Part shown: positions 1 to 6,647 of the stretch, piece after piece
Layout: each line of letters opens with the position of its first letter
Numbering within the stretch: position 1 is the first letter of the stretch
From: DASRGL01 sp035651115
GTDB lineage: Bacteria > Armatimonadota > Chthonomonadetes > Chthonomonadales > Chthonomonadaceae
Reading direction: 5' to 3'
DNA: 11,256 bases
Assembly: GCA_035651115.1 (NCBI GenBank)
Contig: DASRGL010000577.1
Span: 1-11,256 of the forward strand
Translations under genes and position numbers: made by a program
Notes under the pieces: model-generated
Databases searched by the model: none
Told to the model about the DNA's origin: nothing
The model's input: only the letters and a program-made list of their open reading frames with translations

Positions 1-354
1 GGAACCTCCGGTTCCTGGAACGGCGGCTATGTGGAGGACGGCTCCAGCGTGCAGATACGGGTCGCCGCGCCGGGCCATCCGATTGCGAAGGGGCTCCACG
101 ACTTCGTCATCCCGCATACCGAACGCTACACCGAACCCTTCGACGTGCCGACGCCCGATACGCTCGTCTTCGATGGAACCTACGTGCGCCCGGACGGAAC
201 GAAAGAGAAGTCGCGGCAGGGCTTGCTGTGGCGCGCGGGCAGGGGCCATGTCTTCTACTTCCAGCCGGGACATGAGAGCTACCCGATCTACTTTCAGCCC
301 GAAGTGCAGCGTGTTTTCCGCAATGCTGTGCAGTGGCTCCAGCGAGGAACATGA
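1..354 (+). CDS. ThuA-family protein, C-terminal part (5' end outside window)
   Basis: The frame is open from base 1, so this is the last 117 residues of a longer protein; the GTG at 31 is internal. The visible part matches the end of ThuA-like (trehalose utilisation, PF06283) domains. It has a HPIAKGL segment, then IPHTERYTEPFDVP, then GRGHVFYFQPGHESYPIYF, and ends in the usual EVQRVFRNAVQWL helix. ThuA domains have a class-I glutamine-amidotransferase-like flavodoxin fold. In rhizobia ThuA acts with the ThuB dehydrogenase on 3-keto derivatives of trehalose, sucrose and related disaccharides. No membrane segment is visible, so a cytoplasmic enzyme is likely. Its TGA overlaps the next ATG (ATGA at 351-354), showing translational coupling. 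A DUF1080 gene downstream supports a role in 3-keto-sugar or glycoside breakdown. The family call is firm; the substrate is unknown. Confidence 0.85.
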   Translation, partial: GTSGSWNGGYVEDGSSVQIRVAAPGHPIAKGLHDFVIPHTERYTEPFDVPTPDTLVFDGTYVRPDGTKEKSRQGLLWRAGRGHVFYFQPGHESYPIYFQPEVQRVFRNAVQWLQRGT

Positions 355-947
355 ACGCTTCAGAGGATGCTATTGAGGTTTCCTATACGATAACGGCAGA
401 GGATGTCGCTGCCTATTACGACGACTATCGGACCCATGTCGGCAACTCCAGAGCGGCCAGAAGACGGGATTGGTTCCGCTCTCTGCTCTTCTATGTGGCG
501 CAGATCGGCGTGCCAGGAATCTTTTGCCAGCTGATTTACTTCCTGACCGATAGTCCCGGATTGAGTCTTCTCGCGCTGGTCGGTTCGGCAGTATTCTGGA
601 CCTACGCCTATCCAAAACTCCTGCGACGGCGTTATCTTGATAGGGTGCGCAAGAACAAAAGCTTTATCGGGAATCATTGTACGCGCATCACAGCCGAAGG
701 GTTCTCGGATCGCACGACAAGAGGAGCCTGGACGCTTTTCTGGCCGCATGTCGAGGATATTATCGTGACGCCGCGCAACCTCATCTTTGTTACCGACGAA
801 AAATGGCGCTCGGCTACTCCTATACCCCGGCACGCCTTCGCAAATTCCCAAGAGGTCAAGCAGTTTGTAGAGCGCGCAACGGCCTACTGGAAGCAGGGAA
901 CTCTGGCTGCGGCGGGGGAACTGCCGACTGGGCCTAATGTGACATAG
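351..947 (+). CDS. YcxB-like membrane protein
   Basis: This 198-residue protein is assigned to the YcxB-like family on overall architecture. A polar N-terminus (1-40) contains SYTITAEDVAAYYDDY. Two hydrophobic helices follow at about 44-66 and 69-89, then a basic stretch (LLRRRYLDRVRKNK). The C-terminal cytosolic domain (about 105-180) has the pattern ITAEGFSDRT...GAWTLFWPHVEDIIVTPRNLIFVTD seen in YcxB proteins. The biochemical function of the family is not known. I chose ATG 351 over GTG 333 because it overlaps the upstream stop (ATGA) and has GAGGA just before it. Third positions are less GC-rich than in the neighbours: I count 37 of the first 61 codons ending in G or C. It sits between two sugar-metabolism genes without an obvious link to them, so it may be a later insertion. 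Confidence 0.7.
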   Translation: MNASEDAIEVSYTITAEDVAAYYDDYRTHVGNSRAARRRDWFRSLLFYVAQIGVPGIFCQLIYFLTDSPGLSLLALVGSAVFWTYAYPKLLRRRYLDRVRKNKSFIGNHCTRITAEGFSDRTTRGAWTLFWPHVEDIIVTPRNLIFVTDEKWRSATPIPRHAFANSQEVKQFVERATAYWKQGTLAAAGELPTGPNVT

Positions 948-972
948 ATAAAAAATAAGGAGACGCTTACCC

Positions 973-1719
973 ATGTCAACTAATCTCGGCTATAACGATA
1001 CGCCGATGCTTCCCGGAGATAAGTATCATGTCCACGATGGAACGCGACCGCAGCCGCGCATTGTCCGTCCCGGAACGGAAAGCTCGCAGCAGACACCGGG
1101 ACAGCCGCCTTCCGATGCCGTGATTCTGTTCGACGGGAAAGACCTGTCGCAGTGGGAATCGGTCAAGGGCGGGGCGGCGGCATGGAAGGTCGAAAACGGT
1201 TATATGGAGGTCGTTCCCCGCACGGGCGACATCCAGACGCGCGCGACGTTCGGGGACTGCCAGTTACATCTGGAATGGGCCGCGCCCTCCGAGGTCAAGG
1301 GGGAAAGCCAGGGGCGCGGCAACAGCGGCGTCTTCCTCATGGGCCGCTACGAGATTCAGGTACTCGACTGCTACGAGAATCCCACCTATCCCGATGGCAC
1401 GACGGCTGCCATCTACGGCCAGTACCCGCCGCTCGTCAACGCCTGCCGCAAGCCGGGCGAGTGGCAGACCTACGACATTCTCTGGAACGGCCCGCGCTTC
1501 GAGGGCGACAGGCTGGTGCGTCCGGCGCAGGTGACGGTGCTGCATAACGGCGTCGTGGTGCATCATGCGACCCCGCTTTTCGGCCCGACCGGACACCGCA
1601 ATCGGCCTGCCTACGAGCCGCAGCCGCCGACCGGCCCGCTGCGCCTTCAGGATCACGGCGATCTGGTGCGTTTCCGCAACATCTGGTATCGCCCGCTCAA
1701 GAACTACGACGAGGCATAG
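973..1719 (+). CDS. DUF1080 (3-keto-disaccharide hydrolase family) protein
   Basis: This 248-residue protein carries a DUF1080 / 3-keto-disaccharide hydrolase domain (PF06439), a concanavalin-like jelly-roll fold. Hallmarks in order are ILFDGKDLSQW (51-61), WKVENGYMEV (71-80), GRGNSGVFLMGRYEIQVLD (114-132), IYGQYPP (147-152), WQTYDILWNGPRF (164-176) and GPLRLQDHGDLVRFRNIWYRPL (221-242). Residues 1-47, with MLPGDKYHVHDGTRPQPRIV, are the N-terminal extension of a recognisable subfamily. There is no signal peptide, so it should act in the cytoplasm. Characterised relatives cleave glycosidic bonds of 3-keto-glycosides. AAGGAGA at 957-963, nine bases before ATG 973, fixes the start. It lies 25 bp after the YcxB-like gene and 19 bp before the esterase, probably in one operon. 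The family is certain; substrate and activity are inferred. Confidence 0.88.
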   Translation: MSTNLGYNDTPMLPGDKYHVHDGTRPQPRIVRPGTESSQQTPGQPPSDAVILFDGKDLSQWESVKGGAAAWKVENGYMEVVPRTGDIQTRATFGDCQLHLEWAAPSEVKGESQGRGNSGVFLMGRYEIQVLDCYENPTYPDGTTAAIYGQYPPLVNACRKPGEWQTYDILWNGPRFEGDRLVRPAQVTVLHNGVVVHHATPLFGPTGHRNRPAYEPQPPTGPLRLQDHGDLVRFRNIWYRPLKNYDEA

Positions 1720-1724
1720 GCAGG

Positions 1725-1732
1725 AAAGGAGG
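1725..1732 (+). promoter_or_regulatory. Shine-Dalgarno site fixing the esterase start
   Basis: AAAGGAGG lies six bases before ATG 1739. The same frame stays open 58 codons further upstream, inside the DUF1080 gene, so this near-perfect ribosome binding site decides the start and rejects the longer version. Confidence 0.85.
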
Positions 1733-1738
1733 CCGGGC

Positions 1739-3709
1739 ATGAACCTGGCGCAGACGCAGGACACGCCCGCCGCAAGGAAAGAGGCGGTCGTTCAGTTCCT
1801 CAAGCGGACGGCGGCGGAGATCTCCGCCCGTTCGCTGACAGAGTTTCAGAGCCTGGAGGCGTGGGAGCGGCAGCGGCCTGACGCCCTGCGTGAGGTGCGG
1901 TATATGCTCGGTCTCGACCCGCTGCCGGAGCGCACGCCCCTGCACGCCCAGGTGACGGGGACGCTGGCCCGCCCGCGCTATCGCATCGAGAAAGTCGTCT
2001 TTCAGAGCCTTCCCGGACTCTACGTGACCGGCAACCTCTATGTGCCAAACGAAGTCTCCGGGCCGCTCCCGACCATCCTCTACGTCTGCGGCCATTCCCC
2101 GCATCCGCTCGGCGCGAAATATCACTATCAGGATCGCGCGCTCTGGTTCGTGACGCACGGTTACGTCTGCCTGGTTCTCGACACGCTCGAATTCGGCGAG
2201 GTCGCGGGCATCCATCACGGCATCCACGACCTGAATATGTGGCGCTGGCTGTCGCAGGGCTACACGCCTGCGGGCGTGGAGGTCTGGAACGCCATCCGCG
2301 CCCTCGACTATCTGGAGACGCGCCCGGAGGTAGATAGGCAGAAGTTCGGCCTGACCGGTATCTCCGGCGGCGGCGCGACGACCTGGTTCACAGCAGCGGT
2401 GGAGGAGCGCATCGCGGCGGCAGCCCCGGTCTGCTCGACCTACACCGTCGGGTCGCAAGCCGATCACTGGGTCGCCTCCGGGCAGTGCGACTGCATCTAT
2501 TTCCACAACACGTTTCTGCGCGACCTGCCTCTCGTCGGCGCGCTGATTGCGCCGCGCCCCCTGCTGATCTGCAGCGGCCAGCGCGACGGCGATTTTCCGC
2601 CCGACGGCTACCATGCGGTCTATGAGCGGACGAAACGAATCTACACGCTGTACGGCAAGCCGGAACTCATCAAGGAACTGGACGACGATGTGGGGCATTC
2701 CGACCCGCCGCTCTTTTTGCAGGCCGCCCGGCAGTGGATGAACCGGCACTTGAAGGGCGACCCGACGCCAGTGGCGCTGGAGCCGTCGCCGGAGCCGATG
2801 CCGGAGACCGCGCAAGACCTGGCCTGCCTCGCCCGCCTGCCCGCCGATGCCGCCAACTACCGGATTCACGATCATTTTGTCCCGACGGCCCGCCTTCAGG
2901 CATGGGATTCGCTGGCGGAGTGGCAGCGGCACGGCGCGGGACGCCTGGCGGAACTGAAAGAGAAGGTCTTTCGGTGGTTCCCGGCGGAGCCGATTCCCTT
3001 CGAGACACAGCGCACCCATAGCGATGGAGGGTGGCTAAACCGATACGCCGACTACAAAGACGTCCGTATCGCCAGCGAGCCGGGCGTGCCGCTGCGTATC
3101 CAACTCCTACAGCCTCGCAACGCCGCGCCGGAAACGCCGCTGCTGGTCTATGCGAAGCGGGCCGGGGAGAGCTTCGCCTGGGTGGACCCGGACGAACTGC
3201 TGCCCCTGTTCGGGCGCGTTACCGTGCTGATCCTCAATCCCCGCCTGACCGAACACCCGGTCACGCCCTACGAGTATGCCGAGTTCGAGCGCACGGCCTC
3301 CTGGGTCGGGCGCACGGTCGCCGGGATGCAGGTCTGGGACATTCTGCGCGCCGTGCGCTGGAGCCTGGACGAAGAGAAGCTTGCGCCCGCTTCGGTCGCG
3401 GTCTACGGCAAGGGGGAGATGGGCATTCTGGCGCTCTACGCCGCCCTGTTCGAGCCGCGCATCCAGCAGGTGGTTCTCAATCAGCCGCCCGCTTCCCACC
3501 GGCAAGGCCCGGCGCTGCTCAACGTCCTGCGGGTGACCGATATTCCCGAAGCGGCGGCGCTCTTCGCGCCGCGCCGCCTGACCTTCGTGCCGGAGGCTCC
3601 CGCTCCCTTCGACTTTACGCGCAAAATCTACGGGCTGCACGGCCACGCGGAGCAGATGGGACACGCGGAGAGCCTGCCGGAAGCGCTCGAAGTCTGGAAA
3701 TACGCCTGA
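1739..3709 (+). CDS. Tandem alpha/beta-hydrolase (acetyl-xylan-esterase-like), second half degenerate
   Basis: This protein has 656 residues and no signal peptide. The N-terminal half (about 85-340) is a complete alpha/beta-hydrolase of the acetyl xylan esterase / prolyl oligopeptidase type. It shows LPTILYVCGHS (oxyanion region, 110-120), nucleophile Ser209 in GISGGG, a candidate acid Asp283 (or Asp285) in SGQRDGDFP, and His320 in VGHSD. The C-terminal half (about 430-656) repeats the fold: PLLVYAKRAG, then SVAVYGKGEMGILALYAALFEP, then a HGHAEQMGHAES ending. In place of G-x-S-x-G it reads G-K-G-E-M, so the nucleophile is missing and this half is probably structural or substrate-shaping. Related two-domain proteins occur in polysaccharide-degrading bacteria. 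A deacetylase or esterase acting on sugars imported for the ThuA/DUF1080 pathway is the best guess. An unrelated acyl or peptidase substrate remains possible. The stop lies only 9 bp from the convergent rodA stop. Confidence 0.82.
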   Translation: MNLAQTQDTPAARKEAVVQFLKRTAAEISARSLTEFQSLEAWERQRPDALREVRYMLGLDPLPERTPLHAQVTGTLARPRYRIEKVVFQSLPGLYVTGNLYVPNEVSGPLPTILYVCGHSPHPLGAKYHYQDRALWFVTHGYVCLVLDTLEFGEVAGIHHGIHDLNMWRWLSQGYTPAGVEVWNAIRALDYLETRPEVDRQKFGLTGISGGGATTWFTAAVEERIAAAAPVCSTYTVGSQADHWVASGQCDCIYFHNTFLRDLPLVGALIAPRPLLICSGQRDGDFPPDGYHAVYERTKRIYTLYGKPELIKELDDDVGHSDPPLFLQAARQWMNRHLKGDPTPVALEPSPEPMPETAQDLACLARLPADAANYRIHDHFVPTARLQAWDSLAEWQRHGAGRLAELKEKVFRWFPAEPIPFETQRTHSDGGWLNRYADYKDVRIASEPGVPLRIQLLQPRNAAPETPLLVYAKRAGESFAWVDPDELLPLFGRVTVLILNPRLTEHPVTPYEYAEFERTASWVGRTVAGMQVWDILRAVRWSLDEEKLAPASVAVYGKGEMGILALYAALFEPRIQQVVLNQPPASHRQGPALLNVLRVTDIPEAAALFAPRRLTFVPEAPAPFDFTRKIYGLHGHAEQMGHAESLPEALEVWKYA

Positions 3710-3718
3710 GTTCCGCAT

Positions 3719-4825
3719 TCAGAACAGCAGTTGATGCCGGTGCAGGGAGACGCTCTGCAGCACGCCGACGCAGGCCAGCGCGACGAGCATGTTGCTGCCG
3801 CCATACGAGAAGAACGGCAGCGGCACGCCTGCGACGGGCATGATGCCGATATTCATGCCGATATTGAGCAGAACGTGGAAGGCGAACAGGGTCACGATGC
3901 CGGTGGCGATCAGTTTGCCGAGAACGTCTTCGTCGGAGGCCGCGATGATAAGGACGCCGCGCAGCAGGAAACCGGCGTAGAGCAGCGTGACCAGCACCGA
4001 GCCGACAAACCCCAACTCCTCTCCGACATCGGTGAAGATGAAATCCGTCTGGCGCTCCGGGATGTAGCCGCCGCGCACCTGCGTGCTGCGCCCGAAGCCC
4101 TTGCCCCACATGCCGCCGGAACCGATAGCGATGCGCGCTTGAAGGACGTGATAGCCCGTCTCTTTGGGGTCGGCTTCCGGGTGGATGAAGGCGATGAGGC
4201 GGTTCTTCTGATAGTCTTTGATGAGATGGGTGTGCCACATCCCGACGAAGAGCAGCACGCCGACAACGAGGAAAGCGGCCAGATGCGCGATGCGCGCACC
4301 CGCCATATAGACCATGCCGAACCAGATCGCCAGCACCACCAGCGCCGTGCCGAGGTCAGGCTGCTTGAAGATGAGGGCGACGGGCAGCGCGATATAGAGG
4401 AACGAGAGCAGGAGCGTCTTCCCCTCTCGGATAGTCTCCTGCCGCCGTGTCAGGAAGACGGCCAGCGTGAGGATGACGAACAGCTTGGCGAACTCCGAAG
4501 GCTGAAACTGGAAACCGCCGAGGTTGATCCAGCGCGCCGCGCCCTTCGCCGAGTGGCTCAGGTGGCCCAGGTCTACCAGCGCCAGCAGGAGGAGATTGAG
4601 CAGGTAGATCTGCCGGGCGAAGCGAGCGTAGAGATGGTAGTCCACGAATGCGGCGGCGGCCAGCAGCCCCGTTCCCAGGACGATCCAGACGATCTGTTTT
4701 GTATAGAAGGGCGTCGGGTCGCCGCGCGTCGCGCTGAAGATGATCAGCACGCCCATCCCGGCGATGAGGAAGGTCAGGAACAGCAGCGGCCAGTCCAGGT
4801 TTTTACGCAGTCGCGCCTCGATCAT
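3719..4825 (-). CDS. rodA: RodA, SEDS-family peptidoglycan glycosyltransferase
   Basis: RodA polymerises lipid II into glycan strands during cell elongation, working with a class B penicillin-binding protein in the plasma membrane. The 368-residue product is a typical multi-spanning SEDS protein. It shows FQPSEFAKLFVIL (106-118), KQPDLGTAL (154-162), GYHVLQARIAIGSGGMWGKGFG (224-245), the extracellular IPERQTDFIFTDVGEELGFVGS (255-276) with catalytic Asp261, and MPVAGVPLPFFSYGGSNML (329-347). The GYHVLQ and PERQTDFIF forms fit RodA better than FtsW. I start it at ATG 4825, preceded by GGAAGAGA about eight bases away. A GTG at 4843 is an alternative. The frame runs up to 5005 but that part is translated hairpin repeat. 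No mreBCD or PBP2 gene is nearby, so it stands apart from the usual elongasome cluster. Confidence 0.9.
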   Translation of the reverse strand: MIEARLRKNLDWPLLFLTFLIAGMGVLIIFSATRGDPTPFYTKQIVWIVLGTGLLAAAAFVDYHLYARFARQIYLLNLLLLALVDLGHLSHSAKGAARWINLGGFQFQPSEFAKLFVILTLAVFLTRRQETIREGKTLLLSFLYIALPVALIFKQPDLGTALVVLAIWFGMVYMAGARIAHLAAFLVVGVLLFVGMWHTHLIKDYQKNRLIAFIHPEADPKETGYHVLQARIAIGSGGMWGKGFGRSTQVRGGYIPERQTDFIFTDVGEELGFVGSVLVTLLYAGFLLRGVLIIAASDEDVLGKLIATGIVTLFAFHVLLNIGMNIGIMPVAGVPLPFFSYGGSNMLVALACVGVLQSVSLHRHQLLF

Positions 4826-4887
4826 AGCCCGAATCTCTTCCACGTAGCGGGTTGGTTTTCCTGCCTGGCCCTCCTTCCTCCCGGCCC

Positions 4888-4911
4888 CCTTCTCGCAGAA
4901 TTGGGAGAAGG
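4888..4911. repeat. Inverted repeat 1 between htrA and rodA
   Basis: CCTTCTC (4888-4894) pairs with GAGAAGG (4905-4911). After one mismatch CA/TG also pairs, leaving a 4-base loop. It is the least perfect of three adjacent C/G-rich hairpins. It lies about 60 bp upstream of the rodA start, in the rodA leader or the protease trailer. Confidence 0.6.
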
Positions 4912-4934
4912 AGGAGAGTCCGTATTGGCAGCGT

Positions 4935-4976
4935 CTTCCTCCCTTTCCACTCATACCCGATTGGAAAGGGAGGAAG
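4935..4976. repeat. Inverted repeat 2 between htrA and rodA, perfect 15-bp stem
   Basis: CTTCCTCCCTTTCCA (4935-4949) is the exact reverse complement of 4962-4976, with a 12-base loop. One arm is pyrimidine-rich, the other purine-rich. No T-run follows on either strand, so it is not a classical intrinsic terminator, but it could block exonucleases or partly terminate protease transcripts. Confidence 0.8.
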
Positions 4977-4994
4977 GAGACCGCGCTACAGTCC

Positions 4995-5018
4995 CCCTCT
5001 CCCAAGTTTGGGAGAGGG
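4995..5018. repeat. Inverted repeat 3 just past the htrA stop
   Basis: CCCTCTCCCAA (4995-5005) pairs perfectly with TTGGGAGAGGG (5008-5018). It starts 13 bp after the protease stop codon. The flank TTAGGGGATGGG (5019-5030) resembles the flank of the element in the kinase gene (8620s), and the CCCTCTCCC core recurs after pdxA2. It is therefore a member of a dispersed family. There is no T-tract. Confidence 0.8.
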
Positions 5019-5031
5019 TTAGGGGATGGGC

Positions 5032-6081
5032 CTAATCCACAGGCCGGGACTCCGCCGGAACGACTTCCAGAGTCAGCTTCTCCGCGCGGCGCAGGACGAC
5101 AAGCGGCATCCTCTGACCGACCTGCTGATCTGTCAGCAGCCGGTGCAGATCGTCAATGTTGGCGACAGGCCGCTCGCCGAAACCGACAATGACATCGCCC
5201 TCCTGCAAGCCCGCGCGCTGCGCCGGGCCGCCCGGCTCGATGGTCTGCACCTGGATGCCGCTCTCGACCGGCAGGCTATGGAAACGCACCAGGCGGCGCG
5301 GCAGCGGGATGTTCTGACCGCCGACGCCGAGGTAGCTGCGCCGTATTTTGCCATCCTTCATCAGCCGTCCGGCGACGAACTTGGCCGTGTCTATGGCGGT
5401 CGCGAAGCAGAGTCCCTGCGCGGGCAGAATGACCGCCGTGTTGACCCCGATGACCTCGCCACGCGACGTGACCAACGGCCCGCCGGAGTTGCCGGGGTTC
5501 AGCGCGGCGTCCGTCTGAATGACGTCATCTATCAGCCGCCCGGACTGTGACCGCAGCGACCGACCGAGCGCGCTCACGACGCCTGCCGTCACCGTCGCCT
5601 GGAAGCCGTAGGGGTTGCCGATGGCGACCACCAGTTGCCCGACGCGAATGGATTTCGAGCTTCCCAGGCGGGCCGGTATCAGGTCGGGCGCGTCAATGCG
5701 AATGACGGCCAGATCGGTCTCCGGGTCGTCGCCGATCAGTTCCGCCGGGAAGCTGCGCCCGTCGGCCAGCGTGACCAGCAGGCGCGTGGCATTGTGGACG
5801 ACATGGCTGTTGGTCAGGATATAGCCGTCCGGCGTAAAAACGAAGCCGGAACCGCTGCCCTGCACCTCGCGGGGAGCGCGCGGGGCCGCCGCCATCCGCC
5901 CGCTCACTTTCTGCGTGACCTCGATATTGACAACAGAAGGCCCGACGGCTTCGACCGCATGGATGACCGCCTGCGAATAGGCGTCCAACAGCGTTTCGTC
6001 CGAAGGCGTATAACTCTCCGGTACGCCCCGATCCTCCAGAGTATGTCCGTTATTGGTTAATCGCTCCAAAGTCTGTGGCAT
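5032..6081 (-). CDS. htrA: HtrA/DegP-like trypsin-fold serine protease with PDZ domain
   Basis: A 349-residue S1C protease that would degrade or refold damaged proteins. The trypsin-like domain (about 45-245) has the complete triad: His93 in LTNSHVV, Asp123 in ETDLAVIRI and Ser199 in NPGNSGGPL. GSGSGFVFTPDGYILT and AIGNPYGFQATVTAGVVSALGR are also typical. A single PDZ domain follows (about 250-345, with YLGVGGQNIPLP and GGPAQRAGLQEGDVIVGF). The N-terminal 45 residues are polar, with neither signal peptide nor membrane anchor, unlike most periplasmic or membrane-bound relatives. ATG 6081 is chosen because AGGAGG lies six bases upstream; the frame opens 11 codons earlier without support. It is divergent from an HxlR regulator, with operator-like palindromes between, which suggests stress-linked control. 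Confidence 0.92.
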   Translation of the reverse strand: MPQTLERLTNNGHTLEDRGVPESYTPSDETLLDAYSQAVIHAVEAVGPSVVNIEVTQKVSGRMAAAPRAPREVQGSGSGFVFTPDGYILTNSHVVHNATRLLVTLADGRSFPAELIGDDPETDLAVIRIDAPDLIPARLGSSKSIRVGQLVVAIGNPYGFQATVTAGVVSALGRSLRSQSGRLIDDVIQTDAALNPGNSGGPLVTSRGEVIGVNTAVILPAQGLCFATAIDTAKFVAGRLMKDGKIRRSYLGVGGQNIPLPRRLVRFHSLPVESGIQVQTIEPGGPAQRAGLQEGDVIVGFGERPVANIDDLHRLLTDQQVGQRMPLVVLRRAEKLTLEVVPAESRPVD

Positions 6082-6142
6082 GATCTTCCTCCTCCCCGGA
6101 GAGCCTCTTACCAAGCCTCCGGGAACTCTCTCCGAGCCAAAC

Positions 6143-6161
6143 GTATCCTATCTATAGATAC
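6143..6161. promoter_or_regulatory. Operator-like palindrome, site 1 (GTATC-N9-GATAC)
   Basis: GTATC (6143-6147) and GATAC (6157-6161) form an inverted repeat around a 9-base spacer. The spacer and right arm contain a perfect 12-bp palindrome, TATCTATAGATA (6149-6160). It lies in the 170-bp divergent region, nearer the protease, where a protease promoter would be expected. A dimeric winged-helix regulator such as the adjacent HxlR protein is the likely binder. Binding is inferred. Confidence 0.5.
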
Positions 6162-6198
6162 GCACCGAAAGGCACAATAAATCCATCAATGGAAGTTT

Positions 6199-6218
6199 GT
6201 ATCTAAATAGGGTATACT
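6199..6218 (+). promoter_or_regulatory. Operator-like site 2 overlapping a probable hxlR -10 box
   Basis: GTATC (6199-6203), nine bases, then TATAC (6213-6217) repeats the layout of the palindrome 56 bp upstream with one arm base changed. TATACT (6213-6218) is also a good -10 box for the regulator gene, about 34 bp before its ATG; no good -35 is visible. A regulator bound here would cover its own promoter, giving autorepression. Confidence 0.5.
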
Positions 6219-6251
6219 AACCAGGAAGTAACTTTGGCACAGGAGAGATGT

Positions 6252-6635
6252 ATGGAGTTGAACAGCGGCAAGTGTCCTGCCGAGGTTACACTGGCAGTCA
6301 TCGGTGGGCGCTGGAAGATACTGATTCTCTGGCATCTGTTTCAGAAGGTCAAGCGGTTCTCGGAACTGCGTCGGGACATCGGCGGCATCACCCAGAAGAT
6401 GCTGACGGAGCAGTTGCGGGAGCTGGAGCGCGACGGCGTCATCCATCGGAAGGTCTATCCGCAGGTTCCGCCGAAGGTCGAGTACTCGTTGACACCGCTG
6501 GGAGAGAGTTTGAAGCCGGTCGTGGATGCGATGGCCGCGTGGGGACTGCAACAGATGCAGGCGTTAGGAAGCGAGCGAACAGGCGATCCCATCCCTCAAA
6601 GCGACGCGCAGAAGGACGCTGCGGAGAGCGCCTGA
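6252..6635 (+). CDS. HxlR-family winged-helix transcriptional regulator
   Basis: This 127-residue protein is a textbook HxlR (MarR-like) regulator. It has KCP near the start (Cys8), IGGRWKILILWHLF (17-30), RFSELRRDIGGITQKMLTEQLRELERDGVIHRKVYP (35-70) covering the recognition helix and wing, and VPPKVEYSLTPLGESL (72-87). Family members bind DNA as dimers, and several use an N-terminal cysteine to sense electrophiles, disulfide stress or reactive aldehydes. Cys8 is in the right place for that. ATG 6252 is chosen with AGGAGA five bases upstream; a TTG at 6234 is possible. It is divergent from the HtrA-like protease, so it probably controls itself and that gene. The signal is unknown. Confidence 0.92.
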   Translation: MELNSGKCPAEVTLAVIGGRWKILILWHLFQKVKRFSELRRDIGGITQKMLTEQLRELERDGVIHRKVYPQVPPKVEYSLTPLGESLKPVVDAMAAWGLQQMQALGSERTGDPIPQSDAQKDAAESA

Positions 6636-6647
6636 ACGCCGCCGGTA

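Noticed and set aside
1697..3019. 440-codon open frame on the - strand opposite the esterase
   Set aside because: Arginine-rich antisense shadow in GC-rich sequence; no motif, while the opposite strand has a full catalytic triad.
3700..3730. Terminator between the convergent esterase and rodA genes
   Set aside because: Only 9 bp separate the stops and no hairpin is visible in or around the gap.
4826..5005. N-terminal extension of RodA by 60 residues
   Set aside because: These codons are translated inverted repeats, low in hydrophobicity and absent from the family; a ribosome site supports ATG 4825.
4995..5018. Hairpin after htrA as a classical rho-independent terminator
   Set aside because: No U-run follows the stem in the direction of htrA transcription; repeat membership explains it better.
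3731..5035. 434-codon open frame on the + strand opposite rodA
   Set aside because: It is the antisense shadow of rodA, with glutamate/arginine/aspartate-rich composition, no family motif, and it runs through the hairpin repeats. The SEDS motifs on the other strand are decisive.
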